Part shown: positions 51,146-59,909 of the stretch, one piece after another
Layout: every line of letters starts with the position of its first letter
How positions within the stretch are numbered: position 1 is the stretch's first letter
NCBI GenBank assembly: GCA_028697715.1
Contig: JAQVDS010000003.1
Location: forward strand, 1-64,000
Length of the DNA stretch: 64,000 bases
Direction: 5' to 3'
Source of the DNA: Acidithiobacillus sp.
Lineage (GTDB): Bacteria; Pseudomonadota; Gammaproteobacteria; Acidithiobacillales; Acidithiobacillaceae
Notes under the pieces: generated by a model
The model's input: only the letters and a program-made list of their open reading frames with translations
Databases searched by the model: none
What the model was told of the DNA's origin: nothing
Program-made: the position numbers and the translations under genes

Positions 51146-52019
51146 GGCGGATAGTCTCCAATTGTACGCTGAAGGATGGGACTGGGATCGTGGACAGGTC
51201 TTTACACTGGATTTGGACGATGCGGGCGGGATCTCGATCGATGCGTGCCGCGCTGAGCTGGCGCCCCCACACGCAGCCACTGTCTAGGGCCAGCAGACGC
51301 TCTTGGACCAGCAAACCTTGGGTGGCCCAGTGCCCGCAGACGAATTGTCCCTCGGGCTGTCGCGCAAAGTAGCGCTCATGCCAGGGAAGGTAACTGTTAT
51401 CCGGCGCCTCATTGGTCCAGGAGTAAAGACCATCTTCACGCACCCAGCGCGCTCGGGTGAAGACGGCAACGCGAAAGCGCTGGGCATCCGCCTCGTTGCG
51501 GCAGTCAGCCCAGCGCCGCGGTGCCTCGCTTTCCCAAAGTCCTCTCAAAAAGCGCTTCCAGTTCTTGCCGCAGAGGGCATGCTGGACTTCTTCGGCATGG
51601 CCGGCTGCATCTGCCGGACTCCATTCGGCATCGACGGCGGCGTGGACCAGATTCCAGGGCAGTTTACCATCGCTATAAAACAGCGGCTGTTGACGGAGCC
51701 AGTGAAAATAGTCGTCAGCCCTGCGGTCAGTGAGGAGGGCGGCCAGGGTGTCGCTCTTCTTGGCTTTGGCGATTCCAGCCCAGCGGCTGATGGCATAGAG
51801 GTCGTGGTTGCCCAGGACCAGGCGGATCCCGTCCTGCTGCGCATAGGCCCAAGCAAGCGTCGCGCGGCTCTGTGGGCCGCGATTGAGGAGATCGCCAGCA
51901 AGCCACAGACAGTCATAACTGCCAACCTGCGACAACAGCTGCTCCAATGCAGAAAAACAGCCCTGCACATCGCCGATTGCATAGGTCCCGTTTGGGGCGT
52001 CGATAAAATCGTTATTCAA
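51138..52019 (-). CDS. apaH: Symmetrical bis(5'-nucleosyl)-tetraphosphatase
   Basis: This 293-residue enzyme hydrolyses Ap4A to ADP. It has the phosphoesterase metal motifs GDVQGC (16-21), GDLLNRGP (42-49) and GNHD (70-73), with VHAAV and CGHWATQG later. It starts with TTG overlapping the stop of the DsrE-like gene (TTGA). No ATG lies before the conserved IGDVQG region, which supports TTG. Length is close to E. coli ApaH (280). Confidence 0.93.
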   Translation of the reverse strand: MNNDFIDAPNGTYAIGDVQGCFSALEQLLSQVGSYDCLWLAGDLLNRGPQSRATLAWAYAQQDGIRLVLGNHDLYAISRWAGIAKAKKSDTLAALLTDRRADDYFHWLRQQPLFYSDGKLPWNLVHAAVDAEWSPADAAGHAEEVQHALCGKNWKRFLRGLWESEAPRRWADCRNEADAQRFRVAVFTRARWVREDGLYSWTNEAPDNSYLPWHERYFARQPEGQFVCGHWATQGLLVQERLLALDSGCVWGRQLSAARIDRDPARIVQIQCKDLSTIPVPSFSVQLETIRHA

Positions 52020-52369
52020 AAACTGATCACCTGATCGCTGCTTTTCATGCTGCGCACGAGAGTCGCCATATTGCCAATCTTTACGCCTGGCAGGAAGGGG
52101 TCCCCCGCGTCGTTGGGCAAGACTATGGCATAGATTTCGCCGCCGAGCTCGCGAATTTCTGCCAGCAGATCGTGATGCACTGCATGCGCAGCCCGAACCC
52201 CCGAACGCAAGACCTCAACCGCCGCCTCTAGGAAGAAAACTTTGACTTGAATGTCGTCGGCAAGAGCGGCAATGGCGGTTCGCAAGGCATGCAATACCGG
52301 GTTGCCCTCGCTGCCGGCGGCAGAACGGATCAGAACCGTCCATCGCATTGCGTTTTCGGGTCGTTGCAT
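52016..52369 (-). CDS. DsrE/F-like small protein
   Basis: This 117-residue protein has the DsrE fold pattern: MRWTVLIRSAAGSEGNPVLH, DDIQVKVFFLEAAVEVLRSG and ELGGEIYAIVLPNDAGD. The conserved sulfur-carrying cysteine of DsrE is not visible, so sulfur transfer is doubtful. The ATG with GGAG ten bases upstream is chosen; a second ATG lies seven codons later. It is the first gene of the operon leading to apaH. The palindrome at 52432-52457 is upstream. Confidence 0.65.
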   Translation of the reverse strand: MQRPENAMRWTVLIRSAAGSEGNPVLHALRTAIAALADDIQVKVFFLEAAVEVLRSGVRAAHAVHHDLLAEIRELGGEIYAIVLPNDAGDPFLPGVKIGNMATLVRSMKSSDQVISF

Positions 52370-52431
52370 GGCTGCGATCCTCCGTTGCGGGCGAGGGCAT
52401 GGAAAGATCTTCGCATCCCTGCTGTTTCCTT

Positions 52432-52457
52432 GAGTGTAGCAAACATTTGCTACACTC
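52432..52457. promoter_or_regulatory. Perfect 12-bp palindrome between divergent genes
   Basis: The arms GAGTGTAGCAAA and TTTGCTACACTC are exact reverse complements with two bases between. It lies 63 bases before the DsrE-like ATG and 77 before secB. Both strands carry a TACACT -10-like box within it. This size and place suggest an operator for a dimeric repressor acting on both divergent units. No U-run follows, so a terminator is unlikely. Confidence 0.55.
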
Positions 52458-52533
52458 GCGGCGACGTGGCGATTTGCCGCCGGAGTAGGTACACTGGCGC
52501 CATTGTTTTTCTGAATCACAAAGGGCAATACCG

Positions 52534-52995
52534 ATGGCGGCAAATATGGCAGAGCAAGAACCAGTATTCATGATCGAGCGGATTTACGTGAAGGACCTTT
52601 CTTTTGAGTCGCCGAACGCGCCACAAAGCTTTACCATGGTGGAGGCGCCTTCCGTGGATGTTGGCCTGAACACGGAAACCCATGAAGTGCCCGGATCGAC
52701 GGATCTGGTCGAAGTAGTGTTGACGGTTACGGTGAATGCCAAGAGTGCGGACAGCACCTATTTTGCTGTCGAGGTTCAGCAGGGCGGACTGTTCCGCATG
52801 CAGAACATCCCGGCAGAGCATCAAGCCATCCTCCTTGCCGTACATTGCCCGACCATCCTTTTCCCCTATGCCCGTGAGGCGGTGGCAGACTTGGTTGGAC
52901 GTGGGGGGTTCCAGCCGCTGCATCTGCATCCGGTGAATTTCGAGGCGCTCTATCAGCAGGCGCAGCTCGAACAAAGCCAGCACACCACCCAGTAA
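52534..52995 (+). CDS. secB: Protein-export chaperone SecB
   Basis: This 153-residue protein has the SecB pattern IERIYVKDLSFESPNAP, PSVDVGLNTETHEVPGS, VVLTVTVNAKSADSTYFAVE and CPTILFPYAREAVADLVGRGGFQPLHLHPVNF. The tetramer keeps precursor proteins unfolded and hands them to SecA. It lies seven bases before gpsA, the same order as in E. coli. Confidence 0.96.
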   Translation: MAANMAEQEPVFMIERIYVKDLSFESPNAPQSFTMVEAPSVDVGLNTETHEVPGSTDLVEVVLTVTVNAKSADSTYFAVEVQQGGLFRMQNIPAEHQAILLAVHCPTILFPYAREAVADLVGRGGFQPLHLHPVNFEALYQQAQLEQSQHTTQ

Positions 52996-53002
52996 TCCAG
53001 AT

Positions 53003-53986
53003 ATGGCAGTACGAACGGTGCTTGGGGCCGGTCATTGGGGCACGGCCCTCGCCGTTACCCTGGCGCGTCGCGGTGGCCAGGTGCGCCTATGGGGCCGATC
53101 ACTGGATGCTTCGGCTTCCGGCTCCACCAGCCTGCCCTATTTTCCGCAGATTCCTCGGCCTGAGAATCTGCTCCTTACCCACGATTGGCAGAAGGCCGTG
53201 CAGGGTAGTCGGGAACTGGTGATTGCCGTTCCCAGCCATGCTGTACGTGATACCTTGCGCAGGCTGCGGCCCGCGCTGCCAAGGGATGTCGCGCTGACGC
53301 TGGCGAGCAAGGGATTGGAGCGCGACAGTCAGGCCCGTCTGGATGAGGTCTTCGCCCAGGAAATTCCAGAATGGTCCTGGGGGGCTCTCTCCGGCCCCAG
53401 CTTTGCCAGTGATCTGGCTTGTGGAAGGCCGCTCGCCATCACTCTGGCCAGTCATTCCTCCCGCTACCTGGATACCTGGGTACCGGCATGGCGCTCCGAG
53501 CAGTTGCGCATCTACCCAAGCTCAGATGTTGCCGGTGTCTGTCTGGCTGGCGCCATCAAAAACGTCCTCGCCATCGCTGCCGGAATTTCCGATGGGTTGG
53601 GAAACGGAGATAGCGCCCGCGCCGCGTTGATTACTCGTGGACTGGCGGAATTGCTGCGCCTGGGGGTGGCGCTGGGCGGTCAGGCCGATACCTTTTTTGG
53701 GCTGGCTGGCGCGGGTGATCTGATTCTTACGGCGAGCAGTGACGTTTCCCGGAATCGGCGGCTGGGGCTAGGCATTGGTGCCGGAAAATCACCCGCGCGG
53801 GTGCTGCAGGAGCTCGGCGAAGAGGTAGAAGGATGGCGCAGCAGTCATGCTCTATATCATCTGGCGCTGGCACGGGGGATCGAGATGCCCATCGTCACCG
53901 AAGTATATCGTGTCCTCCACGCGGGTCGCTCCGCCGCAGAGGCTTCCCGCGCCCTGATGCAACGCGGGCAGGGTGAGGCCAACTGA
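53003..53986 (+). CDS. gpsA: Glycerol-3-phosphate dehydrogenase (NAD(P)+)
   Basis: This 327-residue enzyme makes sn-glycerol 3-phosphate for phospholipids. The dinucleotide motif is VLGAGHWGTALA (6-17), followed by LALPSHAVRDTLR-like VIAVPSHAVRDTLRR and LTLASKGLE. The substrate motif is AGAIKNVLAIAAGISDGLGNGDSARAALITRG and the later motif TFFGLAGAGDLILTASS. It pairs with secB. The kinase gene starts eight bases downstream, so it is probably in the same transcript. Confidence 0.95.
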   Translation: MAVRTVLGAGHWGTALAVTLARRGGQVRLWGRSLDASASGSTSLPYFPQIPRPENLLLTHDWQKAVQGSRELVIAVPSHAVRDTLRRLRPALPRDVALTLASKGLERDSQARLDEVFAQEIPEWSWGALSGPSFASDLACGRPLAITLASHSSRYLDTWVPAWRSEQLRIYPSSDVAGVCLAGAIKNVLAIAAGISDGLGNGDSARAALITRGLAELLRLGVALGGQADTFFGLAGAGDLILTASSDVSRNRRLGLGIGAGKSPARVLQELGEEVEGWRSSHALYHLALARGIEMPIVTEVYRVLHAGRSAAEASRALMQRGQGEAN

Positions 53987-53994
53987 AATTGGCC

Positions 53995-55449
53995 ATGTTG
54001 CGCTTGCCCGGCGGTTCGGATCTGCAACGACGGATTCCTTTTGCGCCCTTCCGCACCATTGGCATTCTGCTGGTCCAATTCGTGGTCTTTGCGTTGTTGC
54101 TGCTGGGGGTGCTGCTGGTGCACACCAATCAAGATCTGGCAAAACTGAAAACCTACACGGCGAACATGATCCGCATTGGCGAAATCAACCGCAACTGCAG
54201 TCTGGCATGGCGCCAACACGGAGCCCAGGCCGCCATGCAGGTACTGGCCCGTGAGTTGCAGGATTTGCCCCCTGGCTTTGCCGCCCAAGGTGGCGGAGCG
54301 CAACTGAAACAGTTGCAGGCATTGTCGGCGCGCGGAGATCCTGCCGATTTGCCCCAGGTCTTTGCCAATCTCAGTGCCTGGAACCTCGCCGCCCATCTGC
54401 ATGGGCGGGGCTTGGTGCTTGCCGCCGGTCATGACTCGCGCTACACCCTGATCGGCTCGGTAATTGCCCTGATCGCTTTCATGATCTTCGTCATCGTCAC
54501 CCTGATCTTTTTCCGTACCCGCATCTTGAGTCCGTTGCGACGCTTGCAGGCGGCAATGGGCTCCCTGGAGTTGGGCAGCTTCCAACGGGTGGGAGAGGGG
54601 CACGCGGACCCAGGCATTGTTCCTCTGCTGCACTTTTATAACCAGATGGTGGGACGCCTGGAAGAGCTGGAACGGCAACGCCGCCGCTATCTGCAAGACC
54701 TGCAACAGGAGGTGCACGAGGCAGCCAGCACTCTGATGGCACAGCAGGCGGCAATGACCCGTTCCGAGCGCATGGCAGCGGTGGGCGAGGCAGCCGCTGC
54801 TTTTGCCCATGAACTGCGCAATCCACTGGCTGGACTGCAGGTTGGCTGTGCCAATATTCGTCGGGAAATCCACGATCCCGAGCTGGATGCCAGGCTGGCG
54901 CTGATGGAAGAGGAACTGCGGCGGGTCAGCCGCCTCCTCGATCAACAGCTGCGCGGTGCCCGGCAGGCAGGGGAGTCTGCGCAATGGGTGCAGCCCGGCG
55001 AGGTTGTGGAGGCACTGTTGAATCTCTTACAGTACCAGTTACCGCTGCAAATCCGCTTACGGCTGGACGTCGCGCCGGATCTGGGTGGGTGCCTGCTGCC
55101 GGTGGACCAGTTCCGGCAAGCATTGCTCAATCTGGTGCTCAATGCCCGTCAGGCCCTCGATGCCCAGGCTGGGGAAATCACGGTGGCGCTGTCCCGCGCC
55201 GAGGGCGGCCGTATTCGCTTGGTAGTGGGCGACGATGGACCGGGGTTTCCAGCCAATCTTCTGCGCGACGGCATTCGCCCCTTTGCCAGTGCCCGCGAGC
55301 ATGGCACCGGCCTGGGACTGGCCATGGTGCGGCGATTCGTGCGCAGCCTGGGAGGAGAGGTGCAGCTTGCCAATCGACCCCTGGGTGGCGCTGAGGTTAC
55401 CCTGCTGATTCCTTGCCCCACTCAAGTAGAGGAGAATTCCCGTGGCTGA
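53995..55449 (+). CDS. Sensor histidine kinase
   Basis: This kinase of about 484 residues has two membrane helices (about 22-44 and 152-174) with a 105-residue periplasmic domain between them. A HAMP-type linker (ILSPLRRLQAAMGSLELGSF) and coiled coil follow. The H box is AAAFAHELRNPLAGLQV, with His at about 272, and the ATP motifs are NLVLNARQALDA, VVGDDGPGF and GTGLGLAMVRRF. It should sense an envelope signal and phosphorylate the adjacent regulator. ATG is used; a TTG two codons earlier is possible. It overlaps the regulator by eight bases. Confidence 0.9.
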   Translation: MLRLPGGSDLQRRIPFAPFRTIGILLVQFVVFALLLLGVLLVHTNQDLAKLKTYTANMIRIGEINRNCSLAWRQHGAQAAMQVLARELQDLPPGFAAQGGGAQLKQLQALSARGDPADLPQVFANLSAWNLAAHLHGRGLVLAAGHDSRYTLIGSVIALIAFMIFVIVTLIFFRTRILSPLRRLQAAMGSLELGSFQRVGEGHADPGIVPLLHFYNQMVGRLEELERQRRRYLQDLQQEVHEAASTLMAQQAAMTRSERMAAVGEAAAAFAHELRNPLAGLQVGCANIRREIHDPELDARLALMEEELRRVSRLLDQQLRGARQAGESAQWVQPGEVVEALLNLLQYQLPLQIRLRLDVAPDLGGCLLPVDQFRQALLNLVLNARQALDAQAGEITVALSRAEGGRIRLVVGDDGPGFPANLLRDGIRPFASAREHGTGLGLAMVRRFVRSLGGEVQLANRPLGGAEVTLLIPCPTQVEENSRG

Positions 55450-56848
55450 TCCCCTGCTGATCATCGAAGACGAGATCTTCCTTGGGCGGGAAATGCGCCG
55501 CTACTTCGAGAAGGAGGGCTGGCAGGTATTCTGGGCAGAGCGCCTGGCAGATGCCGAACAGTTGCTCAACGACGATCTCAATCCCATGGTCACCCTGGCC
55601 GACCTCAACCTGCCGGACGGCAATAGTCTGGATTTGCTCGACCGCTCCCGCGAGAAGGGTCTGCAGGGCGAGTGGATCTTTTTGACCGCCTACGGTAGCG
55701 TTCCGGATTCCGTGCGTGCCCTCCGGCTCGGGGCCTACGACTTTCTCGAGAAACCCTGCGAGATGGAACGTCTGGCCATGGTGGTGCGCTCTGCCGGGCG
55801 CGCCGCTCGGGCGCAGCGGCGGGTGGCGGACGACACCAGCCAGCATAGCCGCCGCTATGGTCCTTCGGCCTTTCTGGGAACGAGCATGGCGGCGCAGCGG
55901 GTGCGCGAGATTCTCCAGCGTCTGGCGCAGGTTCCCTATAGTGGTCTGATCATTTCGGGGGAGACGGGTACCGGCAAGGGCCTGGCAGCACGTATCCTGC
56001 ACTACAGCGGATTACGGCGCGAGGGGCCGATGGTAGAGATCAACTGCGCTGCCTTGCCGCGCGAACTTCTCGAGTCCGAACTCTTCGGCTATGAGGCTGG
56101 GGCATTCACCGGCGCTACCTCGCGTCATCGCGGCTTGGTGGAGCAGGCGAATGGTGGGAGCCTATTTCTCGATGAAATTTCCGAGATGGATCTCGATCTG
56201 CAGGCCAAACTGCTCAAGGTAATAGAGGACCGCAGTTTGCGGCGTCTGGGCGCCGATCGCAGCATTCAGGTGGATGTCCGTTTTCTGGCCGCCAGTAACC
56301 GGGATCTCGATGCGCTGGTGGCGGAGGGACGTTTCCGGGCCGATCTCTACCATCGTCTCAGTGTCGTACGCCTCGCTTTGCCTGTCCTGCGCGAGCGCAA
56401 GGAAGATCTGCAGGAGCTCGTGCCGCATTTCGTGGCGGAGTTTAACGTGCATGCCGGCAAGCGGGTACGTCACATCAGCCCAGCGGTCTGGGCGGCCCTG
56501 GAGGCCTATGATTGGCCGGGCAACGTCCGGGAGCTGCGCAATGTGGTTGAACGCGGCGTACTGTTTTCGGAAGGAGAGGAGCTACCCCTGGAATGGCTGC
56601 AACTGCCAGGAATGAGCGCTGCAGGACATTGTCCGGCACCGGGCAACTGCCCCCTGGATGATCGGCAGCAGATCGTCCTGCCCATCGATGGCAGTATGGA
56701 TCTCGACAGCATGGAGCGGGAGATCCTCGCCCGGGTCTTGCAATCCACCGATCACAACGTCACCCAGGCGGCACGTATTCTGGGTACCACGCGCGAGACG
56801 CTGCGCTACCGTATCCGCAAGTATGGCCTGGCGAATGAGGAGCTCTGA
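55442..56848 (+). CDS. NtrC-type sigma-54-dependent response regulator
   Basis: This 468-residue regulator has a receiver domain (IIEDE at 7-11, phospho-accepting Asp54, Thr82, Lys104). The AAA+ domain has Walker A GETGTGKG (174-181), the sigma-54 contact GAFTGA (221-226), Walker B LFLDE (242-246) and PGNVRELRN. The C-terminal helix-turn-helix is at about 440-465 (VTQAARILGTTRETLRYRI). It activates sigma-54 promoters, but its target is unknown. It starts with GTG inside the kinase gene and lies 80 bases before the hopanoid operon. Confidence 0.93.
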   Translation: MADPLLIIEDEIFLGREMRRYFEKEGWQVFWAERLADAEQLLNDDLNPMVTLADLNLPDGNSLDLLDRSREKGLQGEWIFLTAYGSVPDSVRALRLGAYDFLEKPCEMERLAMVVRSAGRAARAQRRVADDTSQHSRRYGPSAFLGTSMAAQRVREILQRLAQVPYSGLIISGETGTGKGLAARILHYSGLRREGPMVEINCAALPRELLESELFGYEAGAFTGATSRHRGLVEQANGGSLFLDEISEMDLDLQAKLLKVIEDRSLRRLGADRSIQVDVRFLAASNRDLDALVAEGRFRADLYHRLSVVRLALPVLRERKEDLQELVPHFVAEFNVHAGKRVRHISPAVWAALEAYDWPGNVRELRNVVERGVLFSEGEELPLEWLQLPGMSAAGHCPAPGNCPLDDRQQIVLPIDGSMDLDSMEREILARVLQSTDHNVTQAARILGTTRETLRYRIRKYGLANEEL

Positions 56849-56868
56849 GCTGTTTCGACTGTGGAAAC

Positions 56869-56897
56869 TTGCGCGGGCGGCTCGGGGCGTTTACAGT
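56869..56897 (+). promoter_or_regulatory. Candidate promoter of the hopanoid operon
   Basis: TTGCGC and TACAGT are separated by 17 bases and lie about 32 bases before the squalene synthase ATG. It is a sigma-70-like pattern. No -24/-12 site with correct GG-GC spacing was seen, so the upstream sigma-54 activator has no visible target here. Confidence 0.4.
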
Positions 56898-56928
56898 CCC
56901 GCCTTAATTCCTTCGGCATGGACGTAGA

Positions 56929-57993
56929 ATGACCGATAATATTGCCCTAGAGCTGGCCCCAGGAATCACTGATCGGGAAGCCGCCCTGCGCTATCAGACA
57001 GCGAGCCTGCAGCGCGTTTCGCGAACCTTTGCCCTGACCATTCCGCGTCTGCCGGCTAGATTGCAGGAGACGGTAGGCAACGGCTACCTGCTCTGCCGTA
57101 TTGCGGACACCATCGAGGATGATCCGCGGCTTGACTGGGAGGCCAAGGCGCACTGGCAAAAGGTTTTCCTTGCGGTCTTGCGCAAGGAGACACCGGTAGA
57201 GGAGTTTGCCAGCGGTTTTGCCCGGGTGATGGCAGCAGAGATGCCCGAGGGCGAACATGACCTGATTGCCAATACTCTCTCGGTCGTGTCGTTGACCCAT
57301 TCCTTCAACTCCGTGCAGCAAAGTGCTCTCATTCGCTGTGTCGAAATCATGGGTGAGGGGATGGCGGAATTCCAACGTCGGGCCTCGCGTGACGGTCTGC
57401 GGGATCAGGCCGACATGGACCACTATTGCTATGTGGTTGCCGGTGTCGTCGGCGAGATGCTCACCACCCTGTTCGTGGAGGAGGAGCCGCGGATGCTTGC
57501 CGGCGGCGCGGATCTACCGGTGCTCGCGGTATCGTTTGGCCAGGGCCTGCAGATGACCAATATTCTGAAAGACCTGTGGACGGATTGGGGACGGGGAGTG
57601 CTCTGGTTGCCCCAGGACCGCCTCCGCGCCCACGGTCTGGCGCCGGGGCAATTGCACCCAGGTATGAGCCATCCCGGATTCACCGCCTTGTTGATGGAAA
57701 TGATCGCGTTGGCAGCGCAGCACCTGCGCAACGCCCTGACCTTTACCCTACAGATCCCTGCCGAGCAGACCGGGATGCGGGATTTTTGTCTCTGGGCTAT
57801 CGCCATGGCAGTGTTGACCTTGCGCCGCATTGCGGAAAACCCCAGCTTTTGTAGTAGCGACGAGGTCAAGATCAGCCGGGATACGGTGCGCAATGTCGTC
57901 TTGCTGTCGCGTCTGCTGCATCGCTTCGATCCCTTGCTGGATCTGACCTTCCGGGTGGCCGTCAAGCGTCTGCCGCAGGGGCAGTCATGCTGA
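56929..57993 (+). CDS. Squalene/phytoene synthase family protein, probably squalene synthase
   Basis: This 354-residue enzyme would join two farnesyl diphosphates, the entry to hopanoids. The first aspartate motif is DTIEDD (60-65), as in true squalene synthases. DHYCYVVAGVVGEMLT (164-179) and NILKDLWTDWGRGVLWLP (from 211) follow. With shc directly downstream and no HpnC/D/E in view, a single-enzyme squalene route is likely. It is the first gene of the hopanoid operon and overlaps shc by seven bases. Confidence 0.85.
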   Translation: MTDNIALELAPGITDREAALRYQTASLQRVSRTFALTIPRLPARLQETVGNGYLLCRIADTIEDDPRLDWEAKAHWQKVFLAVLRKETPVEEFASGFARVMAAEMPEGEHDLIANTLSVVSLTHSFNSVQQSALIRCVEIMGEGMAEFQRRASRDGLRDQADMDHYCYVVAGVVGEMLTTLFVEEEPRMLAGGADLPVLAVSFGQGLQMTNILKDLWTDWGRGVLWLPQDRLRAHGLAPGQLHPGMSHPGFTALLMEMIALAAQHLRNALTFTLQIPAEQTGMRDFCLWAIAMAVLTLRRIAENPSFCSSDEVKISRDTVRNVVLLSRLLHRFDPLLDLTFRVAVKRLPQGQSC

Positions 57994-59909
57994 TGCCCAG
58001 CGCCCGCTACGGAGTGACGCGGCAGTTGTACGCGCCCCTGGAAAGAACGATTGCAGCTGCGCTCGCCGCACTACGCCGGCGGCAGGCGGAAGATGGGCAC
58101 TGGTGCTTCGAATTCGAAGCAGACTGCACCATTCCCGCCGAATATATCCTGATGATGCACTATATGGACGAAATCGACGTCCCCTTGCAGCGCAAGATTG
58201 CGGTGTATCTGCGGCGGCACCAGGCAGAGCATGGCGGTTGGCCCCTGTATTATGGTGGGGGCTTCGACATGAGTGCCTCGGTAAAGGCCTACTATGCCCT
58301 CAAGCTTGCCGGAGACGCCCCCGAGGCGCCGCATATGCGTCGGGCCCGGGTGGCCATTCTCGCGCACGGGGGGGCAGAGCGCGCCAATGTCTTCACGCGC
58401 ATCACCCTGGCCTTGTTCCGTCAGGTACCTTGGCGTGCCGTCCCCTTCATCCCCGTGGAAATCCTGCTCTTTCCCCGCTGGTTTCCGATGCACATCTACA
58501 AGGTGGCATCGTGGTCGCGCACGGTCATGGTGCCCCTCTTCATCCTTTGCAGTCTCAAGGCGCAGGCGAAGAATCCCACGGGTATCGGTATCGCGGAACT
58601 TTTTCGCGAGGCGCCATTCGCAATCCGCGACTATTTTGCCTGTGCGCGCAAAGGTATTGTTGCTCGGGTGTTTCTCGCCGGAGATCGTCTTGGGCGGGCA
58701 GTCGAGCCATTTATTCCCGGTGTTCTGCGTCGAGCTGCCATCCGTCGCGCCGAGGCCTGGTTTACCGTGCGCCTGAATGGAGTGCATGGGGTGAACGGTA
58801 TATTCCCCGCCATGGTCAACGCCCACGAGGCTCTCGCCCTGCTGGGATATGCGGAAGACCATCCCTACCGACAACAGACGCGGCAGGCCTTACGTAACCT
58901 GCTCGTCGAACGCGTCCATGAGGCATACTGCCAGCCCTGCGTCTCGCCGGTCTGGGACACCTGCTGGGGGTTGCGCGCCTTGCTCGAGATCGCGCCCGAG
59001 CCTGACGAAAATGCCTTGGCTGCCATGCGCTGGCTCCTCGACCGGCAGATCACCGATGCTCCGGGAGACTGGCAGTTCAGTCGCCCAGATCTGCCAGGCG
59101 GTGGTTGGGCTTTTCAGTACGAAAACTCTTATTATCCGGACCTGGACGATACGGCAGCGGTGGCCTGGACCTTGCTCCTGGCTGGCCGGCCGGAAGACCG
59201 ACCGGCGTTGGAACGGGCCGCAGACTGGCTGGTGGGTATGCAGTCACGCAATGGCGGTTTTGGCGCCTATGATGTCGATAATACCCACTACTATCTGAAT
59301 CAGATTCCTTTTGCCGATCACAAAGCGCTGCTGGACCCGCCGACGGCCGATGTCAGTGGGCGGGTATTGACCTTTCTTGCTGCCCTCGCTCGTCCCCAGG
59401 ACCGCCCGGCCATCGAACGGCTCGTGCACTACTTGTTGGCGCAACAGGAGGCCAATGGCTCCTGGTTTGGTCGCTGGGGCACCAATTACATCTATGGCAC
59501 CTGGTCGGTGCTCCTAGCGTTTTCCGAGTTGCGGTACAGCGCCCTGCAGCCCGCCATGCAACGGGCCGCGGATTGGTTGCGGAGCGTGCAGCAGGCGGAC
59601 GGAGGTTGGGGCGAGAGCAACGACTCCTATTTCGATCCTGGACTTGCCGGCCAGGGGCAAGCGTCGACGGCTGCCCACACGGCCTGGGCCTGTCTGGCCC
59701 TGATGGCGGCGGGTGACAGCAACAGCGAGGCCCTGCGGCGCGGCATCCAATGGCTGCAGGAACAGCAGAGTGAAGATGGCGAATGGCATGATCCCTGGGT
59801 CAACGCCCCTGGCTTCCCGCGAGTTTTCTACATTACCTACCACGGGTACAAACTGTATTTCCCTTTATGGGCTCTCAGCCGCTATCAAAACCTGCAGGCC
59901 GGCGTCTAG
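57987..59909 (+). CDS. shc: Squalene-hopene cyclase
   Basis: This 640-residue membrane-bound cyclase folds squalene to hopene and diplopterol. The catalytic motif DLDDTAAV has its aspartates at about 385, 387 and 388. QW repeats are frequent (DGHWCFEFEADCTIP, GGWPLYYGG, GDWQFSRPDLPGGGWAFQYEN, GSWFGRWGTNYIYGTWSVL, DGGWGESNDSY). Length fits bacterial SHC (about 630-660). Its 3' end overlaps hpnG by 43 bases. Confidence 0.96.
   Translation: MLMPSARYGVTRQLYAPLERTIAAALAALRRRQAEDGHWCFEFEADCTIPAEYILMMHYMDEIDVPLQRKIAVYLRRHQAEHGGWPLYYGGGFDMSASVKAYYALKLAGDAPEAPHMRRARVAILAHGGAERANVFTRITLALFRQVPWRAVPFIPVEILLFPRWFPMHIYKVASWSRTVMVPLFILCSLKAQAKNPTGIGIAELFREAPFAIRDYFACARKGIVARVFLAGDRLGRAVEPFIPGVLRRAAIRRAEAWFTVRLNGVHGVNGIFPAMVNAHEALALLGYAEDHPYRQQTRQALRNLLVERVHEAYCQPCVSPVWDTCWGLRALLEIAPEPDENALAAMRWLLDRQITDAPGDWQFSRPDLPGGGWAFQYENSYYPDLDDTAAVAWTLLLAGRPEDRPALERAADWLVGMQSRNGGFGAYDVDNTHYYLNQIPFADHKALLDPPTADVSGRVLTFLAALARPQDRPAIERLVHYLLAQQEANGSWFGRWGTNYIYGTWSVLLAFSELRYSALQPAMQRAADWLRSVQQADGGWGESNDSYFDPGLAGQGQASTAAHTAWACLALMAAGDSNSEALRRGIQWLQEQQSEDGEWHDPWVNAPGFPRVFYITYHGYKLYFPLWALSRYQNLQAGV

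Noticed and set aside
56851-56880. Possible sigma-54 promoter (TGG...TGC) before the hopanoid operon
   Set aside because: The GG to GC spacing is six bases instead of ten.
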